64,000 bases of DNA from JAVBSX01 sp031549565. GTDB taxonomy: Bacteria > Planctomycetota > Planctomycetia > Pirellulales > Thermoguttaceae. Positions within the stretch are counted from its first letter, which is position 1; every line of letters starts with the position of its first letter. Location of the stretch: positions 15,922 through 79,921 of the forward strand of contig JAVBPO010000119.1 of assembly GCA_031549565.1 (NCBI GenBank), read 5' to 3'. The notes under the pieces are model-generated. The model had not been told where the DNA came from. It did not search any database and saw nothing but the letters and a program-made list of their open reading frames with translations. The position numbers and the translations under genes were made by a program. Positions 9,323 through 17,900 of the stretch are shown piece after piece.

Positions 9323-9449
9323 CCTGGGACCGCAGGCATCTTGCCTGCACCTGGGTCAGCGGGCTTCCAGCCCGCAGCGTGAAACGGTCGGACGCCCTGC
9401 AAACGGTGTCCGACCGCTCACTGGCAGGCTGGAAGCCTGCGGTCCCAGG
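9323..9449. repeat. Family A GC-rich palindromic element, full length (127 bp)
   Basis: Ends are perfect 15-bp inverted repeats, CCTGGGACCGCAGGC and its complement. Inside are nested hairpins (GCAGGCATCTTGCCTGC and GCGGGCTTCCAGCCCGC). A full copy in the opposite orientation is at 32212-32337, and partial or compound copies are at 44920, 55036 and 60731. Confidence 0.85.
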
Positions 9450-9554
9450 TTTCGAAACACCGAATGGCGTAGGGTGAAACTTCGGTGAAGGATTCATTGT
9501 ATCGTATCACGCCCCCGAAGGAAACGAACGTGCGAATTTTCGGTCCCGGCGCAT

Positions 9555-9588
9555 AAAAAAGCGGAAAACGGTATCACACGTTTTCCGC
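9555..9588 (-). terminator. Intrinsic terminator of the DUF1559 operon
   Basis: A perfect 10-bp stem, GCGGAAAACG at 9561-9570 with CGTTTTCCGC at 9579-9588, has an 8-base loop. On the minus strand it is followed by six U residues (9555-9560). It lies 21 bases after the stop codon at 9610. Confidence 0.85.
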
Positions 9589-9609
9589 GGAGGGTTTGAA
9601 ACGTAAAAA

Positions 9610-10755
9610 CTAGAGCGACTTGGATTCGCCGCCGTTGATCGATCCCATGGCGCCCCAAACGCCGAACGGCGAGGCACCACCCATGACGCAAGTCGTCGTA
9701 TCGGTCATCGGTCCACAATCGACCGTATCGGACACGAATCGGACCGAGCCGTCGCCCAACGAAACATTGACGCCGCCGGTGTGATAACTGGACGCGGAAA
9801 CGAGCATTCTCGCATCGTAATCAAGTCCGCCGCCGGAGCAGCTCGGAGAGTTCGGGGGCAGGATCGTGGAAAAACTACCCGGTCCGCGACCATCGCCCCA
9901 GCGTGTGCCGAAGTGATCCCCGATCTGGACCGTTCCTTTGGTAATGTCATACTGGTCACCCTTCTTCGGGTCCTTCGATTCCAAGCAGACCCTGGGGACC
10001 AACGCCAGTCCGGTTGTTGGTGTCACGTCGTTATTCCATCCCGAAAGGCTGTGAATATAGCAACCTTTGATTTTATTGCGTGTCGCCGAGGTACATCGCT
10101 CCGAGAAAACAACGGTATTACTGGTCCCATCGGAGATCGCCCCCATACCCTTGAAAACCTGGATCGGACGGTATTGCGTGTCGTAGGGATCATTGCCGTT
10201 GTACAAAATACAACGCACAAACATTCCACGACGATTCATCACGGTTCTCGTTCCCACATCGTCGTTGTTCTTGTCGATCCAATCGGCGAGAGAGAACAAG
10301 TAAGAACTTCGCCCCGCAGTACGACCGGAATTGGAGTCGGACGGGCAGAGGAGGAAATCGATTGTTTCCCCCCAAAATGGACGTGAGGATTCCGGGTCAC
10401 GTCCGGCAGTAGGGCCGGTCGTCGCTTTGTCATAAGCCGCTCCTTGCTCGAAAAACGGCATAAGCATCACGAACGGGGAGTAGCCGGTCCAGCGACGAGC
10501 TTCATTATCGTTGTTTTCGTTGGGACCGTTAAAAAAGATACTGCCGTTTCCCGACGGAAAACTGTTATAGGCGTCATGATAGTTATGCAGGGCCAATCCG
10601 AATTGCTTCAAATGGTTGGAGCAATCCATGCGGCGGGCCGCTTCGCGGGCGGCTTGGACGGCGGGGAGCAGCAACGCGATCAAGATGCCGATGATCGCGA
10701 TTACGACGAGAAGTTCGACAAGGGTAAACCCCTTTTGTTTCAAAATCGATTTCAT
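9610..10755 (-). CDS. DUF1559 pseudopilin-like protein
   Basis: The 381-residue protein starts with a type IV prepilin-like N-terminus: a short basic leader, then GFTLVELLVVIAIIGILIA and the planctomycete signature LLPAVQAAREAARRM. A DUF1559 (SBP_bac_10) domain follows, ending with the H-X9-DG motif HTGGVNVSLGDG near residue 340. The N-terminal helix should be processed by a prepilin peptidase and inserted in the membrane. The function of the family is unknown; it is greatly expanded in Planctomycetota. It is the last gene of a three-gene operon with a lipoprotein and a second DUF1559 gene, and is followed by an intrinsic terminator. Confidence 0.93.
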   Translation of the reverse strand: MKSILKQKGFTLVELLVVIAIIGILIALLLPAVQAAREAARRMDCSNHLKQFGLALHNYHDAYNSFPSGNGSIFFNGPNENNDNEARRWTGYSPFVMLMPFFEQGAAYDKATTGPTAGRDPESSRPFWGETIDFLLCPSDSNSGRTAGRSSYLFSLADWIDKNNDDVGTRTVMNRRGMFVRCILYNGNDPYDTQYRPIQVFKGMGAISDGTSNTVVFSERCTSATRNKIKGCYIHSLSGWNNDVTPTTGLALVPRVCLESKDPKKGDQYDITKGTVQIGDHFGTRWGDGRGPGSFSTILPPNSPSCSGGGLDYDARMLVSASSYHTGGVNVSLGDGSVRFVSDTVDCGPMTDTTTCVMGGASPFGVWGAMGSINGGESKSL

Positions 10756-10816
10756 GAAATTACCTCGCTGATAAAAGTTGAATATAAGGATGTTGGAGAT
10801 TTGTCGTACGAACGGA

Positions 10817-11254
10817 CTACAGGCTTTTAATCTTGGAGTTCAAATCGAAATCGAGATCCTTCGTTTCGCCCGTGATGTCCGCTTCCAACGGCGTCGCATC
10901 CTGATTGTTGTAGGCGAGCGGGGTTGTGCGAACGAGTTTGTCGCGAGTCGGGCTGTCCGGCATGTCTTTGTACAACGGTTCTTTGCCGACGACCTTCTGT
11001 CCGTTGACCAGGACTTTCTTTTTGCCCGGCGGAACTTCCGCGAGATAAACTCCGTTGGAGATGCTGCCTCCACCGACCGGAGTCGCCCCGTCGACGGCCA
11101 TGAATTTGATCGCGCCCTGCTCGATCGGATTTCCGTCGATCGTGATTTTGCCGGTCACTTTCACCGTTTCCGTTTTCGGGGGCGAACACCCCGGCAAAAG
11201 CAGCGTGAACAAAACCAACGCGCCAATCGCGTACGAAAAAATGTGACTTTTCAT
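10817..11254 (-). CDS. Small lipoprotein with carboxypeptidase-regulatory-like fold
   Basis: The 145-residue protein has a lipoprotein signal with lipobox LLPGC, so Cys near residue 23 should be lipidated. The mature part follows the pattern VTGKITIDGNPIEQGAIKF, which matches the beta-sandwich (transthyretin/CarboxypepD_reg-like) proteins often found next to DUF1559 genes in planctomycetes. A PPGKKKVLVNG segment follows. It has no catalytic motif, so it may be a structural or binding envelope component. It sits exactly 61 bases from each flanking DUF1559 gene, all in one direction, which supports one operon. Confidence 0.8.
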   Translation of the reverse strand: MKSHIFSYAIGALVLFTLLLPGCSPPKTETVKVTGKITIDGNPIEQGAIKFMAVDGATPVGGGSISNGVYLAEVPPGKKKVLVNGQKVVGKEPLYKDMPDSPTRDKLVRTTPLAYNNQDATPLEADITGETKDLDFDLNSKIKSL

Positions 11255-11315
11255 AATCCCAATCCCCTACCTACCTGGAGAAAAATGTTTAACAAAACAA
11301 CGAAAAAACGTGGTG

Positions 11316-12302
11316 TTACGGCAATGTTTCCGATTCACCGCCGTCGGCGGACATCGCCGCTTCCCAAATGAGTTGGGAGATCGTTTCCGAAACGAACTTG
11401 ACGGATCCGTCACACATACTGGCATTGACGCCGCCGGTATGATTACTTCGCGCGGTAATTTGATATTCCGCATTGCTGCCGACAATGGTACAGGGGAGTT
11501 TTTTATATTCACCCTGGTCCGCTTCCGTCGTACCCGGCTTGCACTGACGGCATTCGTCCGGGGCTCGGGAGTTGGGAGTGTTGAACGACATGAAGCCGGG
11601 ACTCCCTTCGTCGTTGAGCATATCGCCGCGGTTGTCATCAATCGCATCGGGAGAAGCGATGATAATTTCGGAGAAGCAGACGGTGTTCGAGGTTCCGTCG
11701 ACGATGCTTTTCAAACCGTAAACGTGTCCGACGCCGTGAGATGCACCTTTGAAAATACTCTGGTCGTATGCATCTTGATGGAGATGGGTGTTTCCCATGC
11801 TGACGACATAATTTCCCATAACTCGCCAGTAGACGTCGGCATGAGACTGTTCCGCGTTAGGTTTATCCGTCGGACAGTAGTAGAACGTGATGGGAGCGCG
11901 TTGCGTCGCCAGGTTCGGGTCTTCATAAAACCCTTTGGTAAAGTCATACTGCGAGTAGAGCTGTTGCTGTTCGATGAACGGCCACAATTCGATCGGCCAG
12001 GAAATACGTCGGTATTCCTTTCTGTTTTCGCAAGTCCGGACATCCGGATTCGCACCGATGTTAAAAAAACCGTTGTTCGCATCGGCGTGTGTGTGAACGG
12101 CAAGAGACCACTGCTTCAAGTGGTTCGTACACTGCATCCGTCGTGCGGCTTCGCGAGCGGCTTGGACGGCGGGCAGGAGCAGCGCGATCAAAATGCCGAT
12201 GATCGCAATGACGACAAGAAGTTCGACGAGAGTAAACGCCATCCGCTTGTGCAGACGGCTCCCTCTCTTCTTTTGAATACAGCTTCCGCTTTTCATCATC
12301 AT
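11316..12302 (-). CDS. DUF1559 pseudopilin-like protein
   Basis: The 328-residue protein has a longer basic leader than its paralog (about 20 residues, with KKRGSRLHKR) before FTLVELLVVIAIIGILIA and the LLPAVQAAREAARRM signature. The DUF1559 domain ends with HTGGVNASMCDG, an H-X9-DG motif with a Cys just before DG. Tandem Met codons at the start (MMMKSG) leave the exact initiation codon open. An alternative start is the Met of MAFTLVELL, 20 codons further in. It is the first gene of the DUF1559-lipoprotein-DUF1559 operon. Confidence 0.9.
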   Translation of the reverse strand: MMMKSGSCIQKKRGSRLHKRMAFTLVELLVVIAIIGILIALLLPAVQAAREAARRMQCTNHLKQWSLAVHTHADANNGFFNIGANPDVRTCENRKEYRRISWPIELWPFIEQQQLYSQYDFTKGFYEDPNLATQRAPITFYYCPTDKPNAEQSHADVYWRVMGNYVVSMGNTHLHQDAYDQSIFKGASHGVGHVYGLKSIVDGTSNTVCFSEIIIASPDAIDDNRGDMLNDEGSPGFMSFNTPNSRAPDECRQCKPGTTEADQGEYKKLPCTIVGSNAEYQITARSNHTGGVNASMCDGSVKFVSETISQLIWEAAMSADGGESETLP

Positions 12303-12493
12303 AATAATGTCCTTTCGAAAAGAAAATATTGACAGATGTTTCGATCCGCTTGTCGACGCGATACTTTTATGAAACTCTTATTGAAGATTTCGTTCCACCC
12401 CCACGGGGGTATCGAACAACGCACCGACAAACTTACGCCCTCATTATAAATGCAACGTCCCAAAGTCACAAGGCACAATTAGGAAAAAATGCT

Positions 12494-14830
12494 TCACATC
12501 GCTGAAACGTTGCCGTTTTCCCGGACAATCGCAGGGTCGTTCGCCATAAAAACGGCTCGCATTCGACGAAAAACGAGCATCGCCGTACCCGTCGCCAGAG
12601 AAAGCCCGAGTCCAAGCCGGAAGAGCAGCGGTTCGTAGGTCATCGTGATCCGGCATTTCCCCGAAGGAACGTCGATTCCGCGAAAAATCTCCTCAATCGG
12701 GAAAATCTTCGTCGTAAACGAGCGATCCTCGTTCTCGATCCGGGCTTTCCAGCCGGGCCAATACTGTTCCGCGAGCACCACCGTTTCCGGCTGCGTCAAA
12801 TCGGTTTCCAATACGATTTTGTTCGGCTCGTAAACCGTGATTCGAACCGGTTTTTCCCCCGCCAAGGTTCGCGCGATCGGCTTCGGGTCCTTGATTTTCC
12901 ACAGGGCGACGTCTTTTGCCGGAACGGCCGCGATTTTCGTCGCTTTGCTTCGGTCGAGCGCTTTGCGGTTCGGCAAAACCACATACTCGACTCCGAGTCG
13001 GGCGACACGGTCTTCGAATCCTTTCGCGGACGAGCGGATCTGTTCCAGTCGCTTCAGATACGTTTGGAGGAACATCGTTCCCTGGACATCGACCACGCTC
13101 ACGCGGTCTTCCAACGTATATTTCGGCCAAAGCGAGACCCGATCGAACTCGACGCTTTCGGCAAGTCGATTCGGGCTCGTTTTCGCGCGGAAAGACGGCG
13201 GATACCAAATCGAATACCGATAAATCCGCGTCGGAGCCGGCGAAGTGTCCGATTTTGCGATTTTTGACAAAAAGGGGGATTGTATCGTAAATTCACGGCG
13301 GCTCACCGTCGGAACCATCCCGTGATTCGCGATAAAAATTTCAATTCCGCAAAGCAAAACGATCAGCACGGCCCGAAATCGCGGAGAAGCCGCAAAACGA
13401 ACGATTCCCGCGAACACGACAAGCACGACGATCGTTTGGATCAGCGAAAAAGTCAACTCGTTCTTCGCCAAGGATTCCTGAAAGGGTCCGAACATCGGGC
13501 AATTCGGGACGTTTTTCGCGACCATCCCCCAAAGCGGTGTGCAGAATAACACCAGCAGCGCCGAAATCGACAAACCGAGTAAAACGAACACGCAGCGCGG
13601 AATTTTCCTCGACCGGGCCGACCAGCGATCGAATCCGTACCCGACGAGCACGGCGAACGGAATCGCGGCGACCGTGAGCAGTTTGGCCGGGTATCGAAAC
13701 TGGGCGTATCTCGGTAGAAGTACGTTCATCAGCCAATAGAGCCCCCCCACCGGATCCCCCACGTTCAAGCCGGGAAAAAGCCGACCGAGTCCGAACGAGC
13801 CGAACGAACCGACCAGGAGCAGCAGGAAAACCGCGGCGATCTTGCGATGTTTTGCGCAACCGATCATTGCGAAAACGACGCCGAGGATTCCGCAATACAG
13901 CGACGGAACCCAAACGTATTTGTCCCAGGAACAGGCGGAGAACCAACGCGTGTTCTGCGGGAACTGCTGTCCGCCCGCGCCCGGCCAAATCATTTCCGCC
14001 GTCCGCCAAGGGGCGATGCTGTAGTTGTACGTCGTTTGCGCGTGTTCACGTCGATTGAGATTCCGAAACAGCAATCCGTCGGCGATCGCGTCGGCATTTT
14101 TCGCGAAAGGGATTTCCCACACGGAGCGTGGAACGCCGGTTTGCGTACGATTGCTTTGCCGCGAGTATTCCCAGGCCGGGAGAATCTGAACCGCCGCCAA
14201 AAGAAACGCCAAAACGAGCGGCCCGACGCTTTTTTTCGGGCCGAGCAGGAAAAGCACGGCGATTGCCCCGTGGTACGCCGCCTGTACGTCGCCGCCGAGA
14301 ATCATCAGGGCCAAAACGACCGGCAGTCCGTACGAAAACCGGTTCGTCTTCTTCATCGCGAGCGTGATTCGCAGCAGCTCGGGAAACCAGGCGGCTCCGA
14401 TCAGGAAGATGACGTTCAGGTGCTGGAAGAGAACCGGACCGCCGAACGCGTAGACGATCGACGCCAACGTCGCGGCCGCTTCGCTTTGCCCCAGCGAACG
14501 CACGAGCCGGTACATCGTCGCGGCGGCGAGAAACACGTGCGCAACGATAAACAATTGATAAATCGTCGTGAAATCAAACGGCAGGAAAAAGAGCAGCTTC
14601 GGCGGATAGAACACCCCCGCCGCCGGATTACCCAACAGCGGTTGCCCCAGGTTTTCGTACGGCATCCACAACGGCAATCGGCCCGAGGAAAGCTCGTCCT
14701 GGATGTACCGATAGAGCGGAAAATAAAAATGCGCCCCGTCCCGGAACGCAAATTGACACCCCCCGAAAAGCACCGAAGCGAAAAACGCCAGGGTCAACGA
14801 GACGGAGGAAATGAAAAAAAAACGCGGCAT
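12494..14830 (-). CDS. YfhO-like polytopic membrane protein
   Basis: The 778-residue protein begins with a transmembrane segment followed by RDGAHFYFPLYRYIQDEL and GRLPLWMPYENLGQPLLGNPAAGVFYP. This is the characteristic first luminal/periplasmic loop of YfhO (PF09586) proteins, which share the GT-C fold. About a dozen hydrophobic segments follow, then a soluble C-terminal domain from about residue 520, and a final membrane helix near the end (LGLGLSLATGTAMLVF). Members are linked to glycosylation of envelope polymers in Firmicutes; the substrate here is unknown. The gene is followed by the DUF1559 operon in the same direction, but about 190 bases separate them. Confidence 0.85.
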   Translation of the reverse strand: MPRFFFISSVSLTLAFFASVLFGGCQFAFRDGAHFYFPLYRYIQDELSSGRLPLWMPYENLGQPLLGNPAAGVFYPPKLLFFLPFDFTTIYQLFIVAHVFLAAATMYRLVRSLGQSEAAATLASIVYAFGGPVLFQHLNVIFLIGAAWFPELLRITLAMKKTNRFSYGLPVVLALMILGGDVQAAYHGAIAVLFLLGPKKSVGPLVLAFLLAAVQILPAWEYSRQSNRTQTGVPRSVWEIPFAKNADAIADGLLFRNLNRREHAQTTYNYSIAPWRTAEMIWPGAGGQQFPQNTRWFSACSWDKYVWVPSLYCGILGVVFAMIGCAKHRKIAAVFLLLLVGSFGSFGLGRLFPGLNVGDPVGGLYWLMNVLLPRYAQFRYPAKLLTVAAIPFAVLVGYGFDRWSARSRKIPRCVFVLLGLSISALLVLFCTPLWGMVAKNVPNCPMFGPFQESLAKNELTFSLIQTIVVLVVFAGIVRFAASPRFRAVLIVLLCGIEIFIANHGMVPTVSRREFTIQSPFLSKIAKSDTSPAPTRIYRYSIWYPPSFRAKTSPNRLAESVEFDRVSLWPKYTLEDRVSVVDVQGTMFLQTYLKRLEQIRSSAKGFEDRVARLGVEYVVLPNRKALDRSKATKIAAVPAKDVALWKIKDPKPIARTLAGEKPVRITVYEPNKIVLETDLTQPETVVLAEQYWPGWKARIENEDRSFTTKIFPIEEIFRGIDVPSGKCRITMTYEPLLFRLGLGLSLATGTAMLVFRRMRAVFMANDPAIVRENGNVSAM

Positions 14831-14837
14831 GGTTGGT

Positions 14838-14940
14838 GTGGAAAAATAAGAAATATGAAATAAGAAATAATTTGAAATCAGCGGGAAAACGTAAATGTCT
14901 CCAACATGGTAATTTCTTATTTCTTATTTCTTATTTCCAC
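14838..14940. repeat. Heptamer-arm palindrome, AAATAAG type
   Basis: The left arm is GTGGAAAAATAAG followed by AAATATG and AAATAAG-type units. The right arm is the inverted series (TTTCTTA units ending CTTATTTCCAC). About 45 bases of unrelated sequence separate them. It fills the spacer between the flagellin stop codon and the YfhO start codon. Confidence 0.8.
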
Positions 14941-14945
14941 CCCTT

Positions 14946-17900
14946 CTACCGTTGCAACAACCCGAGTATATAGTTCGGGAGCTGGTTGGCAATGCCCAAG
15001 GTGCTGATCGCGGATTGGACGAGAACCTGGTTGCGCGTCAGGTTCGACGACTCCTCGGCGAAGTCGGTGTCACGGATGTCCGATTCCGCCTTGGACAACG
15101 CCTCGAGCGTGTCGCTGAGCACGTTGGCGTTCGGCTCGAACGTGTACTTCTGGATGCTCCCGAGCCGCCCGCGGATGCTCGTCACGTTCACGATCGCTTC
15201 CTGGACGATCCGGTCCGCCAGTTTCGTACCGGAGTCGGTCATCAGTGATGCCACGTCGCCGGTCCGGAGCTGGTACATTTTTCCGCTCGGTCCGCCGAGC
15301 GAGTTCGTGTTCACGCTCTGGATGCCGATCGTGATCTGCTGGTTCGCGACGACTTGCGGACCCATCTGGAATGTGGCACCACCACCGAGGATCGTGAACG
15401 TACTCGTATAGCCCGAGCCGACCTGTTCGCCCAGTTGGAATTCCATCGAGAGCGTCGAAGTACTCAGCGTCACATCGTTGCCGTCGGTGAACGCCTTGAC
15501 GCCGTTGACCGTCACGTCCGCGTCGACGCCGTAAGCCCGTTCCGTTTGAGCACCGTAGATATCCGTGACGGGGAACGTGCCGTTGGTCGCGATCACGCTG
15601 ACATACTGCCTGGAACCGTATCCTTCGGACAGGAATTCCAGAGCGTATTCCGTGGCGTCCTGGCCGAAGAGCAACTTGGCACCATTGAGCGAACCCGGAG
15701 GCGTGGTGCCGCCGGCCGTCAACAGCGTGTCGTCGCGGAGCGTCACCTTGCCGGTCCCGTTGCCTTTCAGGTTGACCGTGAACATCTGCTTCGTCTTCGC
15801 GTTCGTTTCGATCAACTGTTTCACGTCGTTGGCCGTCGTGACGTTTTCCTTGATGTAAACGGTGATCTTTTTCGTCTTGTCGTCGATCGCCATCCGAATG
15901 CCGTTGTACACGATCGAGCCGTCCGCGCCGGTCACGTTGTCGTCGTACTTGCCGGTCAACGACGCGTCTTCGGCGTAGATGATCGAGTAACCGTTGAAAT
16001 CGGTACCGGTCCGCCGCGCGGTCAAATCATACGAGGCGTTTTCCCCGTTGATCGACGTCATGGTTCCCGTCGCGTAACCCGGTACGTATTCGAGCGGTTC
16101 GTTTTCCGCGTCGGACCAGCCGACAAAATAGGTGTCAAGGTAACGAATATCTTCGCACTCTTCCCCGATGGTCGGAGTCGGCGGCAAGATGCCCTGGCCG
16201 TTCGGGTCGTTACATTCATCCCAGACCGAACCCGGCTCGCGAACGACCGACGCGCTGATACCATGCGTTTGTTCTTCGCTGAGCTGGTCCCAGAAATTCA
16301 CCAGATCCGCTGCGGTCGTGATCGGCAATCCCGTGGCGTCAGTCGCCAGGTGGACGGTCAAAACCCCCGGTTCGACGATGCCGCCGGTCGAGACGATGCC
16401 GGTGTCCTTGACGAAATCGATGGCACCGGTTCCCGCGCTGGTTCCCGTCGTGTACGTGCTTGCATCGAACATCGTACTGAGCATGTCGTCGTCTTTGATG
16501 ATGTTGATGATCTGGTTCGCCGTCGGCGCTTCGAGATTTCCGGCCCCTTCGCCGACCAGGTGAACCGTGACGGTGCCATTATGACCGCCGGTGTCACCGG
16601 TATTGCCGATTGCCGAATAGATCGTCGTCAGCCCCATGTTTTCGAACGTGCCGGTCCCGTTGTTGTTCGACTCGACGGAGTACGAAAGCGACGCATTGAA
16701 TCCGCAGTCCGCCAAGCCGTTCTTGTCGGCGTCTTTATTGATCGCTTCGATGATCCTGTTCGCGGTGATCGGATTGCCATCTTTGGCCGTGGCGGCACTC
16801 AGCTCGGAACTTTTGAGCGAAATCTGGAGCTCTTTTTTTGCCGAGTCGTAATTGACGACGATATCTTCGGTTTGGTTGGCGTCCTGTCGCATCACGATGT
16901 TCGTGTTGTTGGCGACGTCGCCGCGATCGTTGGCCGTGATGAAAAACGCGGTGTTCGCGAGCTTCGAACCGGTCGTGGCGTTATTGAATGTCAACTGGGC
17001 TTCGGCGAACGACGGGCCGGAATCGTATTCCCCCCAACCACTGCCGCGAACGACCGGCGGTGTCGCGCCGGGATCTTCTTCGGCCCGAACGAAACGGAAA
17101 TAGACGTCGTCGAGCGATTCTCCCTGTTTTTTCGCCGTGATAATCATTTCGGCGTTCGGGTTGGTCGCGGTGAGGATCGCTCTGGGAAAATCGATTTTGT
17201 CCGGGATCGAATCCCAGTCGAGCGAGAGCGGCGAATTCACGGTCGTGTCCGGACCGCCGACGACGAACCGGATCGCGCGGGAACCGGTCGGGCCGAGAAA
17301 TTGCACGCCGGTCCCGTCGTACGGGCTTCCGTAATACGCGACTTCGGAGAACTGCGACACCACAGACAGCCCGTGGTTGCCCGGCGCCAGTGACGCCGTG
17401 ATGACGGGGACTTTGGTCCGCGACTCGGCGGTGCCGTCCTTGTACCACTGCTGAAGCGTTTCCTGGGTCATTTCGGTGCCCCAGTACTTGCTGTTGTTCA
17501 GTGCCGCCACGACTTCCTGGGCCGTATTGACGACTTTGCCACCATCCTGCCCGCCGGTGAGGATTTTTTCGAATTCGGCCGCGTAAATGATACCGGTCCC
17601 GTCGTTGTCGCGCGAACGCCAGACGGTGAACAGTTCCGCGGCGCGCTCGTTTCCTTTCGATTCGACCCGGGTCAGGTCGAACGCATTCTTGATATCATTG
17701 GCCGTATTCGCCGCGCCGATCGTGTACGGAATACCGCCGTGAGCCGTTCCGACCGTCGAGAAACCGGATGCACCGGCGTTGGTGTCGGGAAACGCCGTTG
17801 TCGCTGTCGCGGTGCCGCTGTAATTGAGTTTGAACACCCCTGTTTCGTAGGGCGGCGTCGCGCCCGTTACGGGAACGCGGACGGCCTGCAACGCCTGGTC

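Noticed and set aside
9285..9497. 71-residue N-terminal extension of the glycosidase-like protein
   Set aside because: It is a translation of the family A repeat at 9323-9449; the signal peptide begins at 9284.
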